Of a stretch of 32,309 bases of DNA, positions 24,846-32,309 are shown in pieces. The DNA comes from an uncultured Prevotellaceae bacterium (lineage in GTDB: Bacteria; Bacteroidota; Bacteroidia; Bacteroidales; Muribaculaceae), in assembly GCA_947306175.1 (NCBI GenBank), contig CAMZFV010000034.1, positions 1 to 32,309 on the forward strand, read 5' to 3'. How positions within the stretch are numbered: position 1 is the first letter of the stretch; each line of letters begins with the position of its first letter. The notes below the pieces were generated by a model. The model was not told the DNA's origin, searched no databases, and saw only the letters and a list, made by a program, of their open reading frames with translations. A program made the position numbers and the translations under genes.

Positions 24846-24853
24846 TATTTTTG
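24846..24853 (+). promoter_or_regulatory. -7 element of the rhomboid operon
   Basis: TATTTTTG, 34 nt before the ATG at 24888. No well-spaced TTG is seen upstream. Confidence 0.45.
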
Positions 24854-24887
24854 TGCCATAATTCAAGAGATTAAGCGATTATAGAAA

Positions 24888-25589
24888 ATGCAATATAATA
24901 ATCGATCATTTTGGTCATCGATCATGCCGGTGACCAAGCATTTGCTGGTCATCAATGTGATTGTTTGGCTAGCTACTTTCGTGTTTGGGCAAAGGGGGCT
25001 GATTGATATTAATGATTGGCTTGGATTGCACTTCTGGAAGGGAAGCGCATTCAACCCCATCCAGCTCTTCACATATATGTTCTTGCACTCTGGTTTCACC
25101 CATCTGTTTGTCAACATGTTCTCGTTGTGGATGTTTGGCAGTCTGTTGGAACGTGTCTTGGGGTCCAAGCGCTATTTGTTCTACTATATCTCTTGTGGAC
25201 TGGGTGCTGCTTTCGCTCAGGAATTGGTATGGCAATTATCCTGGTCGGATATGTATAATGCCATTACTGCCGAGTATCCTGGTTATCCGGTGGATCAGTT
25301 CTATGATCTGCTGTTGACTGTCGGCGCCTCGGGAGCCGTTTTTGGCCTGTTGTTGGCTTTTGCCATGATTTTCCCCAATATGCCCATGTACATCATTCCG
25401 TTCCCATTCCCCATCAAGGCCAAGTGGATGGTAATTGGATATGGAGCACTTGAATTGTTCTTTGGAGTTTCCCATACGATGAACGGCATCGCCCATTTTG
25501 CTCATTTGGGCGGCATGGTTGCCGGCATCTTCATGATATTGTACTGGAAGCATAACGGCACTTTGACGAAGGGTAATGGCTTTTATTGA
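24888..25589 (+). CDS. Rhomboid family intramembrane serine protease
   Basis: Cleaves transmembrane helices within the membrane. The 233-residue protein has about six hydrophobic helices. Catalytic dyad: Ser148 in GASGAVFG and His206 in IAHFAHLGG. The second-helix motif HSGFTHLFVNMFSLWMFG (67-84) contains the conserved His and Asn of the family. It is the first gene of a plus-strand operon; its last 14 nt overlap the next rhomboid gene, so the two are probably coupled. Substrates are unknown. Confidence 0.95.
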   Translation: MQYNNRSFWSSIMPVTKHLLVINVIVWLATFVFGQRGLIDINDWLGLHFWKGSAFNPIQLFTYMFLHSGFTHLFVNMFSLWMFGSLLERVLGSKRYLFYYISCGLGAAFAQELVWQLSWSDMYNAITAEYPGYPVDQFYDLLLTVGASGAVFGLLLAFAMIFPNMPMYIIPFPFPIKAKWMVIGYGALELFFGVSHTMNGIAHFAHLGGMVAGIFMILYWKHNGTLTKGNGFY

Positions 25590-26496
25590 CGACATCAAGC
25601 GCAGTTACCTTCAGGGGTCGATGTTGTTGAGGATTATCTTCATCAACATCGGCGTCTTCTTGTTGCTGCACATTGTGGCGATAGGGGCGTTGTTGATGAA
25701 TTCGTCAGCCGACGATGTGATCCAATGGGTGAAACTGCCCAGCGACCTGTGGCTGCTGTTAAAGCGACCCTGGACACTTGTGACCTATATGTTTGTCCAC
25801 TATGGCCTGTTGCACATCCTGTTCAACATGCTGTGGCTCTACTGGCTGGGGCGCATTTTCATGGAGTTTTTCTCTGCCAAGCAGCTCACGGGACTCTATC
25901 TCTTGGGTGGATGGGGTGGTGCCGTGCTGTATCTGCTCGCCACCAACCTGCTGCCCTATTATACGAGCCATTCTGATGTTTATTTCTTGTGTGGAGCATC
26001 GGCATCGGTTGTGGCCATTGTGGTGGCGACTGCGGTATATGCTCCGGATTATAAGATAGGTCTCTTGTTCCTGGGCGAAGTTTCCATCAAGTGGATTGCC
26101 ATTGTCACTGTCCTTATCTCCGTGTTGAGCCTCGAGGGTGGGGATAATGTGGGTGGCAATATTGCCCATATTGGCGGGGCCATCGTCGGCGCGTGGTTCG
26201 CCTTGCGCATCAAGCGGGGACGCGACATCACCCGTCCGCTCAACGCCGCCATCGATGGTGTGGTGGGCTTGTTCAATGGCAGGTCTTGGCATTGGCCCAA
26301 GTTCAAGAAGCCGGTACGCCCCTCCGCTCAGCAGCATGACGCCGCTCCGTCGTCGCAACATCGTCGCCCCGCCGACACGGTAAGCGAGGAGGAACTGGAT
26401 GTCATCCTGGGCAAGATCAAACAGGCGGGATACGATGCCTTGACCGACGAGGAAAGAGACAAGCTGTTTAAAGTGTCAAGGCAACGCACGCCCTAA
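25576..26496 (+). CDS. Second rhomboid family protease with soluble C-terminal tail
   Basis: Intramembrane serine protease of 306 residues. The helix-2 motif HYGLLHILFNMLWLYWLG (75-92) and dyad Ser142 (CGASASVVAI) and His198 (NIAHIGGAIVG) are present. The residue after the catalytic Ser is Ala instead of the usual Gly, so activity may differ from the first copy. Residues 240-306 form a soluble, charged tail ending EEELDVILGKIKQAGYDALT and DEERDKLFKVSR, a short helical module found behind many Bacteroidetes rhomboids. It overlaps the first rhomboid gene by 14 nt, suggesting the two proteins are made together and may work together. Confidence 0.93.
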   Translation: MAFIDDIKRSYLQGSMLLRIIFINIGVFLLLHIVAIGALLMNSSADDVIQWVKLPSDLWLLLKRPWTLVTYMFVHYGLLHILFNMLWLYWLGRIFMEFFSAKQLTGLYLLGGWGGAVLYLLATNLLPYYTSHSDVYFLCGASASVVAIVVATAVYAPDYKIGLLFLGEVSIKWIAIVTVLISVLSLEGGDNVGGNIAHIGGAIVGAWFALRIKRGRDITRPLNAAIDGVVGLFNGRSWHWPKFKKPVRPSAQQHDAAPSSQHRRPADTVSEEELDVILGKIKQAGYDALTDEERDKLFKVSRQRTP

Positions 26497-26535
26497 CACA
26501 TTATAATATTTATAATATTTATCAAAGCGTATAGA

Positions 26536-27708
26536 ATGTTTCAACGGACCATAATGACACATAACGGATACCGAAGGAGAAAGAAGGTGAACTACACTTT
26601 CGAGGTGATTTGTATCATCATCGGGGTGTTGATGATCTGCTGTGCCTATTCGGGTGAGTTGGATCCCCGCTCGTTTTTGCCGGCTCCTTTCATGACGCTT
26701 GCCTTCATGCCGCTGTTGGTGCTCATCCTGGTGATGCTGGGCATCGCTCTGCTGTGGCGGCGCTGGCTGGCTGTCCCTATCATTCTGGTCTCGCTCATTG
26801 CCTCATTGCCTGTCATCAAGATGTTCTCACCGATGAACACCTCTGAGAACGCTTTGCCGGTACCTGCCGACACCACGTTGATCCTCAAAGTGATGACCTA
26901 CAACGTGCTTGCCTTCAATTATCATGAGAACCAGCTGAATGATCAGCCTTCACAGTCGATGAGGCTGATTCTTGATACCAATCCTGATGTGGTCGTCCTG
27001 CAGGAAGCTACGGCCAACGGGGTAGATTGGCAAGAAATCCCGTCTTTGAAGCCTTACATGGAGGAGATTAATGCCAAGTTCCCCTATATTTATCATGGCA
27101 ATGAAGGATTGAGTATGATGTCAAAGTTCCCGTTCACGACGGTGCCGCTGTGCGAACCTCAGTATTCCAAGTCGCCCCTCGGCTTCATTCGTGACCGATC
27201 TAATTATCTAGCTCGTGCTTTTGACCTGCAACTGCCTCAAGGCAAGCAACTCAGGTTGATTGATTTCAGATTCCAGTCCTATCACTTGAGTTTCGGCAGG
27301 GGAATGAATGTGCGCATTTCGCCCGAGAGCAAGCCGTCGGCACTGGAGAGGATGCGGCGTTCCTTCGCCCTTCGATGCGAAAATGCCATCGCCCTGCGCG
27401 AGGCCATTGACGCTTCTCCCGCCAACCTTATCGTCTGCGGTGACTTGAATGATGTGCCATCGTCCCACGTTTATCGCCTGCTGCTCGGACATGACCTGCG
27501 CGATGCTTGGAGAGATTCGGGACGTGGCTATGCCTACACCTACAACCGTCATGGCTTGCGTTACAGGATTGACCAGGTGTTCTACCGTGGCGATATCCGC
27601 GCCTTGCATGCCGACCGACTGGTGGGCGGCTCCAGCGACCATTATCCGTTGCTGGTATCATTTGATATCGACAATACGAGAAAGACCAAAACTAAAAAGA
27701 GCAAATAA
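26536..27708 (+). CDS. Membrane-anchored endonuclease/exonuclease/phosphatase-fold protein
   Basis: Metal-dependent phosphoesterase fold (EEP, DNase I-like); the substrate may be a phospholipid, a phosphate ester or nucleic acid and cannot be told. The 390-residue protein starts with two or three membrane segments (about 21-38, 50-74, 78-93), then the EEP domain: TYNVLAFN (121-128), VVVLQEA (152-158), GDLNDVP, YRIDQVFY and the end motif SSDHYPLL. The domain should face the periplasm. It lies 39 bp after the second rhomboid gene; I recall rhomboid-rhomboid-EEP as a recurrent order in Bacteroidales. A second in-frame ATG seven codons in is a possible start. Confidence 0.9.
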   Translation: MFQRTIMTHNGYRRRKKVNYTFEVICIIIGVLMICCAYSGELDPRSFLPAPFMTLAFMPLLVLILVMLGIALLWRRWLAVPIILVSLIASLPVIKMFSPMNTSENALPVPADTTLILKVMTYNVLAFNYHENQLNDQPSQSMRLILDTNPDVVVLQEATANGVDWQEIPSLKPYMEEINAKFPYIYHGNEGLSMMSKFPFTTVPLCEPQYSKSPLGFIRDRSNYLARAFDLQLPQGKQLRLIDFRFQSYHLSFGRGMNVRISPESKPSALERMRRSFALRCENAIALREAIDASPANLIVCGDLNDVPSSHVYRLLLGHDLRDAWRDSGRGYAYTYNRHGLRYRIDQVFYRGDIRALHADRLVGGSSDHYPLLVSFDIDNTRKTKTKKSK

Positions 27709-27734
27709 TATCAATTTTTAATTAATGAAGTGAC

Positions 27735-29858
27735 ATGAAGAAAGTTTTATTCACCGTCCTCGCACTCGCCACCCTCGTGCTGGTGAGCTGCAGCGACAAA
27801 AAATCAACCGAGAACAATCCGTTTATGTCGGAGTATGAAAATGAGTACGGCATCCCGCCGTTTGACAAGATCTCCTATGCTGACTATGAGCCCGCTGTTG
27901 ACGCTGGTATCGAGCAGCAGAACGCCGAGATTGATTCCATCATCAAGAACACGGCTGAGCCCAACTTCGAGAATACCATCCTGGCACTGGACAACAGTGG
28001 CAAGATCCTGAGCAAGGTGGGTGGTGTGTTGTTTGCCCTCTGTGAGAGCGATAATACTCCCGAGATGCAGAAACTCTCTGAGGTGCTGTTGCCCAAGTTG
28101 ACCGCCCAAAGCGACGGCATGTACATGAACGACAGCCTGTTTGCCAAGGTAAAGGCCGTCTATGACAACGCCGACAAGCTGGGCATGGATCCCATCCAGA
28201 AGCGCCTCACCGAGAAGTTCTACAAGCGCTTCGTGCGCAATGGCGCCCTCTTGACTCCCGAGCAGAAGGACAGCCTCAAGGAGATCAACCGCAAGCTGGG
28301 TGATTTCAACCTCAAGTTCGGTAACAACATTCAGCACGACCTGAGCGGCTGCATCTTCTTCGTGGACAACGAGGAGGAACTCAAGGGCCTGCCCCAGGGT
28401 ATCATCGACAATGCTGCCAAGCTCGCTGCCGACAAGGGCAAGAAGGGCCAGTGGGCATTCAATGCCATCGCAGCAACCCGTCTGCCCGTGCTGACTTATG
28501 CCGACAGCCGCGACTTGCGCCGCAAGATGTATGAGACCTACACCTCCACTGCTAGCCATGGTGATGAGTGGGACAACAGTGAGAACATCCGCAACATCCT
28601 GATGCTCCGTCAACAGAAGGCTAACCTGCTCGGCTTCAACACCTATGCCGACTATGCCACCGACCCCTACATGGCTAAGACCCCCAAGGCCGCCGAGGAT
28701 CTGCTCATGCAGCTCTGGCGTCCCGCCATCAAGAAGGTGGACGAGGAGGTTGCCGATATGAAGAAGTATGCTGTCGAGCACGGTGACACCGCCCAGATCG
28801 AGCCTTGTGACTATTACTACTATGCCGAGAAGGTGAAGAAGGAGAAATTCAACTTCAGCGAGGACGACGTACGTCCCTATTTCGCACTCGACAGCGTGGT
28901 GAAGAATGGTATCTTTTTTGCGGCCAACAAGCTCTACGGCCTCACCTTCGAGGAGATGCCCGATGCGCCCAAATACAATCCCGAGGTTAAGGTCTATGAC
29001 GTGAAAGATGCCGAGGGCAAGCACCTCGCCGTCTTCATGACCGACTACTTGCCCCGCGACGTGAAGTCTCCCGGCGCTTGGATGAATGCCATGCAGGAAG
29101 CTTACAACTATGGTGGCGAGAACATCCGCCCCATCATCTACAATGTGGGTAATATGGCACTGCCTTCAGGCGACACCCCCTCGCTGCTCACCTGGGATGA
29201 TGTACAGACCGTCTTCCATGAGTTCGGTCACGCCCTCCACGGCATGTTGACCCGCGTGCCCTACCGTGGTCTGGCTGGTACCAACACCGACCGCGACATC
29301 GTTGAGATGCCGTCGCAGATCAACGAGCACTGGGCATTTGAGCCTGAGGTATTGAAGAACTACGCCCGTCACTACAAGACCGGTGAGGTCATTCCCGACA
29401 GCCTCGTGCAGAAGCTCAACGAGAGCGCACAGTTCAACATGGGCTTTATGACCACCGAGCTGGTAGGTGCTGCCCTTATGGATCTGTTCTGGCACAAGAA
29501 GGCTTGGACTCCTGAGGAGGCCAAGAATATCGACGTCAAGGCCTTTGAGCAGGATGTAAAGAACCAGCTCAACATGCCCGCCCTCGTCGAGTTCCGCTAT
29601 CGTAGCCCCTACTTCAAGCATGTCTTCGCCAGTGACGAGTATGCTTGCGGTTACTACACTTACCTCTGGGCTCAGGTGCTCGAGGCCGATGGCTATCTGC
29701 CCTTCGAGAAGGCTGGTTGCTTTGACAAGGCTACTGCCGACAAATACCGCGCCCTCCTTGAGGCTGGTGACACCGAGGATCCCATGGTACTCTACAAGCG
29801 TTACCGTGGCCAGGCGCCCACTACCGACGCCCTCCTCCGCAACCGCGGCCTGAAGTAA
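27735..29858 (+). CDS. M3 family metallopeptidase lipoprotein (peptidyl-dipeptidase Dcp type)
   Basis: Zinc peptidase that trims oligopeptides, here predicted as a membrane-anchored periplasmic enzyme. The 707-residue protein begins with a lipoprotein signal (LVSC, lipidated Cys19, then SDKK). The active site HEFGHALHG starts at His495 (zinc ligands His495 and His499, catalytic Glu496), and the third ligand is Glu524 in DIVEMPSQ. The length and the PFMSEYENEYGIPPFDKISYADYEPA N-terminus fit the Dcp/oligopeptidase branch. It starts 26 bp after the EEP gene, so it may be cotranscribed. The 3' end carries a perfect hairpin and heptamer repeats. Confidence 0.95.
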   Translation: MKKVLFTVLALATLVLVSCSDKKSTENNPFMSEYENEYGIPPFDKISYADYEPAVDAGIEQQNAEIDSIIKNTAEPNFENTILALDNSGKILSKVGGVLFALCESDNTPEMQKLSEVLLPKLTAQSDGMYMNDSLFAKVKAVYDNADKLGMDPIQKRLTEKFYKRFVRNGALLTPEQKDSLKEINRKLGDFNLKFGNNIQHDLSGCIFFVDNEEELKGLPQGIIDNAAKLAADKGKKGQWAFNAIAATRLPVLTYADSRDLRRKMYETYTSTASHGDEWDNSENIRNILMLRQQKANLLGFNTYADYATDPYMAKTPKAAEDLLMQLWRPAIKKVDEEVADMKKYAVEHGDTAQIEPCDYYYYAEKVKKEKFNFSEDDVRPYFALDSVVKNGIFFAANKLYGLTFEEMPDAPKYNPEVKVYDVKDAEGKHLAVFMTDYLPRDVKSPGAWMNAMQEAYNYGGENIRPIIYNVGNMALPSGDTPSLLTWDDVQTVFHEFGHALHGMLTRVPYRGLAGTNTDRDIVEMPSQINEHWAFEPEVLKNYARHYKTGEVIPDSLVQKLNESAQFNMGFMTTELVGAALMDLFWHKKAWTPEEAKNIDVKAFEQDVKNQLNMPALVEFRYRSPYFKHVFASDEYACGYYTYLWAQVLEADGYLPFEKAGCFDKATADKYRALLEAGDTEDPMVLYKRYRGQAPTTDALLRNRGLK

Positions 29859-29888
29859 TTTTTATTTGGGCAAACGCCCAAATAAAAA
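29859..29888 (+). terminator. Terminator of the M3 peptidase gene
   Basis: Perfect 13-bp stem TTTTTATTTGGGC/GCCCAAATAAAAA (29859-29871 with 29876-29888), loop AAAC, directly after the stop codon. Confidence 0.7.
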
Positions 29889-29916
29889 GTTTAGAGTTTA
29901 GGGTTTAGTGTTTAGA
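29889..29916 (+). repeat. Heptamer repeat after the M3 peptidase terminator
   Basis: Four heptads GTTTAGN (A, G, T, A at the last position) begin at the base next to the terminator hairpin, in the same order as hairpin and heptads after greA. Confidence 0.8.
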
Positions 29917-29939
29917 GAGACCCTGCTCAATAAGAATAA

Positions 29940-29977
29940 TATCGGGACCCTGCCCATTCACGGGCAAGGTCCCGATA
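29940..29977. terminator. Bidirectional terminator between convergent genes
   Basis: Stem of 10 bp (29940-29949 with 29968-29977), one C/A mismatch, then 5 bp TGCCC/GGGCA and a 6-nt loop. It sits 35 nt beyond the stop of the minus-strand ATPase gene; AT-rich sequence follows on both sides. Confidence 0.7.
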
Positions 29978-30012
29978 ATTACTATTCCGACCTCACTGTA
30001 TTCACCACATGG

Positions 30013-31161
30013 TCAAATGAGGTATGACAAATAATTCTCTGGTGTGATAACTTCTACCCTCGATACATGATAGGTTTCTATAAACACTTTTGGTAATGAA
30101 ACCTTAGCCCTTTTGGGATTCCATTTCATTTCAAATGCTGTGAGTGTTCCATCTGCCTCCTCGATGTAATCGATTTCTTGTTGAGATGTAGTGCGCCAGA
30201 AATAAGCATTAACATATCTCCCGTTGTAATGGCTGTATTTCTTTCTTTCGGAAATGAAGAAATTTTCCCATAATGCACCCACATCTTGTCTGAGGTGTAA
30301 CGGATTGAGATTTTGTATAAGCGCATTTCGGATTCCATTGTCATAGAAATAGATCTTTTTGCTTCTTTTTAGTTCGTTTCGGATGTTTCGGCTAAATGCT
30401 GGTAAACGGAAAATGATATAACATTTCTCAAGAAGGTCGATGTATTTTTCGACGGTTTTGTTGTCGGAGCCGGTAATCTGTGCTAATTCATTGAATGAAA
30501 CTTCACTACCTACTTGTAGAGCTAAGGCTTGAAGCAATTTTTCTAATAAGGCGGGTTTTCTTATTCCTTCCATAGAGAGTAGATCTTGGTAGAGATAACT
30601 ACCAGACAAATTCATGAGAATGTCGCGCATACTTTCCTTGTGATTGAATACGTCAGGATAAGAGCCATAAATCAAACGAGATTCCAAGGTCTGTTTGACT
30701 TGAATTAAGCCGCCATTATTCATTAATTCCTGTGTGGAAAAGGGGTACAGGTGATATTCAAATTTTCTTCCAGTCAGTGGCTCGTTGAGCTTGCCTTGTA
30801 ATAGAAATGAAGAGGAACCTGTAACAAGCAATTGCACGTGTGGAAAATGGTCTGTTATCAGTTTAAGCGTGATGCCGACACCATTGATGCGTTGGGCTTC
30901 ATCCACAATGACCATGCGTTTGTTGGCAATCAATTGCTGTAAATCACTTAAATTGGCGTTCTCTAATAAATTGCGCATTTCGGGATCATCACAATATATC
31001 ATTAGTATTTGGTCGTGGGGGATGGAGAAAGCCTCATCATTGATAATCTGTTGAAATAATGTACTTTTGCCCACTTGTCTTGCTCCAATCAATACAATGG
31101 CTTTGCCTTGAAACATCCTTTTCAGAATGACATCCTGTAACTGTCTCTTGATTAATGTCAT
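30013..31161 (-). CDS. AAA-type ATPase with DUF4143 C-terminal domain
   Basis: Function unknown; members of this widespread family are often patchily distributed and sometimes near mobile elements. The ATG at 31161 (MTLIKRQLQDVILKRMFQGK) gives 382 residues; the frame is open upstream only because the inverted repeat contains no stop. Walker A is GARQVGKS at 26-33, Walker B MVIVDEAQR about 97-105, and an arginine-rich sensor region TGSSSFLLQGKLNEPLTGR follows. The DUF4143 part has a winged-helix-like stretch about 225-260 and a restriction-fold-like end with EIDYIEEADGTLTAFEMKW, whose E-x-D and E-x-K spacing recalls PD-(D/E)xK nucleases. Base composition is AT-richer than the rest of the window. 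A consensus promoter and inverted repeat lie upstream. Confidence 0.88.
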   Translation of the reverse strand: MTLIKRQLQDVILKRMFQGKAIVLIGARQVGKSTLFQQIINDEAFSIPHDQILMIYCDDPEMRNLLENANLSDLQQLIANKRMVIVDEAQRINGVGITLKLITDHFPHVQLLVTGSSSFLLQGKLNEPLTGRKFEYHLYPFSTQELMNNGGLIQVKQTLESRLIYGSYPDVFNHKESMRDILMNLSGSYLYQDLLSMEGIRKPALLEKLLQALALQVGSEVSFNELAQITGSDNKTVEKYIDLLEKCYIIFRLPAFSRNIRNELKRSKKIYFYDNGIRNALIQNLNPLHLRQDVGALWENFFISERKKYSHYNGRYVNAYFWRTTSQQEIDYIEEADGTLTAFEMKWNPKRAKVSLPKVFIETYHVSRVEVITPENYLSYLI

Positions 31162-31182
31162 AATAGTCCCATTTTTTACCTG

Positions 31183-31213
31183 CAAAAATACATTAGTTTT
31201 TCCAAAATCCAAA
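31183..31213 (-). promoter_or_regulatory. Promoter of the DUF4143 ATPase gene
   Basis: On the minus strand TTTG (31210-31213), 19-nt spacer, TATTTTTG (31183-31190), 21 nt before the ATG. Confidence 0.6.
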
Positions 31214-31226
31214 AATATTCTATGTT

Positions 31227-31281
31227 TTTTTGGACTATAATCCAGAAAATTTATATAATTTTTAGGATTATAGTCCAAAAA
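31227..31281. promoter_or_regulatory. Large inverted repeat, possible operator
   Basis: Perfect 17-bp arms (31227-31243 and 31265-31281) with core GGACTATAATCC, 21-nt centre. Each core is itself nearly palindromic (TTGGA-C-TATA-A-TCCAA). It starts 13 bp upstream of the -33 element. A partial third match, GGGACTATTA, lies just before the ATG at 31161 (31162-31171). Confidence 0.5.
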
Positions 31282-31315
31282 CTTAGATATCATGCGTCCA
31301 GTTTCCAAAAACCAC

Positions 31316-31367
31316 ATTATTTTTGGCGGAATCAAGACAAAAACACCTCCATTCCGCCAAAAATAAT
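31316..31367 (-). terminator. Terminator of the truncated BspA/dockerin gene
   Basis: Perfect 17-bp stem (31316-31332 with 31351-31367, core TTTTTGGCGGAAT), 18-nt loop, 20 nt after the stop at 31388. Confidence 0.6.
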
Positions 31368-31387
31368 ACTCGCCTTAATAAAATAAA

Positions 31388-32308
31388 TCAATGCTCGTTT
31401 AGCAGTTTGTCGATAAGTGTTGTCAAATCAGAGATATTAATAGTACCATCTCCATCTACATCGGCATTAATGTTGTCTGAAGTGTTCTCACTGAGCATTA
31501 TGTCAATCAATGATGTCACGTCATCGATATTTACTTTGTCGTCATTATTCGTATCCCCAATTGCGTTTATAAAGAAAAAGCTCCAATTAGCAGCACTCCT
31601 ATAGGCCTGTAATGACTGAACTGGTACAGATATTGTGCATCCGTAAAAAGGAAGTGAGTAATATTGTATTACTGGAGGATTAATAGCTTTACTGATTATC
31701 CGTTCTATGCCATTATAATTATTGCCATAATAATAAGAATCGAATACATGGTTTCCAATAGATTCAACTTCTTCTCCTATTATAATAAACTTTATTGGCG
31801 AACCTGTCCAAATCCCATCACGACCAGGGTCGAACTCATGTCTTTGATATGGTTCGCCAACTCTTCTTGCATTCCATATGACTGTGGATAGATTATCACA
31901 AAAGGCAAAAGCTTGGGTGCCAATCGTCGTTACAGAGACAGGTATAGTCACACTGGTTAAATTCGTACAGCCGTCAAAGGCATTCCAGTTAATGGATCTT
32001 AGTGTCTCTGGAAAAGAGACTTCCGTTATTCCAGTACATCCATTAAATGCGTATTCACCAATATTAAGAACTTGTGCAGTAACATCATGGGTAAAAACTT
32101 GATTGTTAGATTGCCATGTTATTGTGCCAGTGACGGTCGATAGAATGTTTACTGCGCCATTTAAGTTTGAGTCTTGGCCTGACGGTACGAAAGCCATTGT
32201 CCCTACCGCATTTTCTCGTACGCCAGTATACCAAATGTAATATTTAATACCTGAAACCCGTTGGCGGGATTAAAAAGTTAATAAAAAGATGCTCAAAAAG
32301 TTGCGCAT
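31388..32308 (-). pseudogene. BspA-type LRR/dockerin protein gene with in-frame stop in the signal peptide
   Basis: From the minus-strand ATG at 32308, one base from the window edge, the frame reads MRNFLSIFLLTF, which looks like half of a signal peptide, then TAA (32270-32272). The same frame then stays open to the stop at 31388 and contains VSGIKYYIW before the first later ATG (32197), matching the V-x-G-I-x-Y start of the other BspA-type proteins here. So the ATG at 32197 is unlikely to be the natural start, and the gene is probably broken by a nonsense change. The remainder has leucine-rich repeats (AFNGCTGITEVSFPETLRSI and similar) and a dockerin with loops DTNNDDKVNIDD and ADVDGDGTINISD. 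Codons are AT-richer than in the paralogues. Sequencing error, suppression or an internal start remain possible. Confidence 0.6.
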
Positions 32309-32309
32309 A

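Noticed and set aside
31162..31335. N-terminal extension of the DUF4143 ATPase
   Set aside because: It translates the inverted repeat (repeated FLDYNPK-like text) and lies over the promoter; the ATG at 31161 matches the family start.

Overview
The window looks like a chromosomal segment from a Bacteroidales bacterium, probably a gut Muribaculaceae or Prevotellaceae relative; I cannot decide which from sequence alone. The grounds are promoters of the Bacteroidetes type (TTG or TTTG, a spacer of about 19-20 nt, then TAnnTTTG) in front of many genes, few Shine-Dalgarno sites, BspA-type leucine-rich-repeat surface proteins, dockerin-like C-termini, a chain-end domain resembling a type IX secretion tail, and the gene order parE-coaD-S41 protease and HU / rhomboid-rhomboid-EEP hydrolase. 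No rRNA, tRNA, CRISPR array, transposase or phage gene was found.

Layout. 1-4245 (minus): topoisomerase IV subunit B, CoaD and an S41 C-terminal processing protease. 4246-5228: a spacer with a 43-bp tandem hairpin repeat, then a small lipoprotein. 5229-7187 (minus): a BASS-family transporter, a HIT protein and GreA. 7188-13516: two long tandem secreted proteins that combine cohesin-like modules, a dockerin and a sorting-like tail, flanked on both sides by palindrome-rich mosaic repeats. 13517-14752: a RecA/RepA-like NTPase with a damaged P-loop. 14824-17211 (minus): a FemAB/GNAT-like transferase and a polysaccharide flippase, divergent from a dicarboxylate/amino-acid symporter (17282-18454). 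18455-18829: a spacer with an orphan promoter and a candidate small RNA. 18830-24022 (minus): a 1035-residue BspA-type protein and a 622-residue duplicated-domain protein, both ending in dockerins. 24385-29858: HU, two rhomboid proteases, an endonuclease/exonuclease/phosphatase-fold protein and an M3 metallopeptidase lipoprotein. 30013-32308 (minus): an AT-richer tail with a DUF4143-type ATPase behind a large inverted repeat and a BspA/dockerin gene whose signal peptide is interrupted by a stop codon.

How they fit together. Housekeeping genes (ParE, CoaD, GreA, HU) alternate with cell-envelope functions. Five genes encode proteins with dockerin-like ends, and two of them also carry cohesin-like modules, so a surface assembly within or between these proteins is possible but unproven. 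The transferase and flippase pair suggests envelope glycan or peptidoglycan work; the S41, rhomboid and M3 proteins form an envelope proteolysis set.

The most unusual signals lie between genes. Several genes are followed by heptamer repeats (consensus roughly NTTTAGN in the sense of the gene just ended), in two cases directly abutting a perfect terminator hairpin. A family of short palindromes keeps its stem while its sequence changes (CAAGCC/GGCTTG versus CGAGCC/GGCTCG). Two mosaic copies of palindrome modules bracket the cohesin/dockerin pair, the second ending just before the degenerate NTPase. The ATPase near the right end has a 17-bp perfect inverted repeat right above its promoter.
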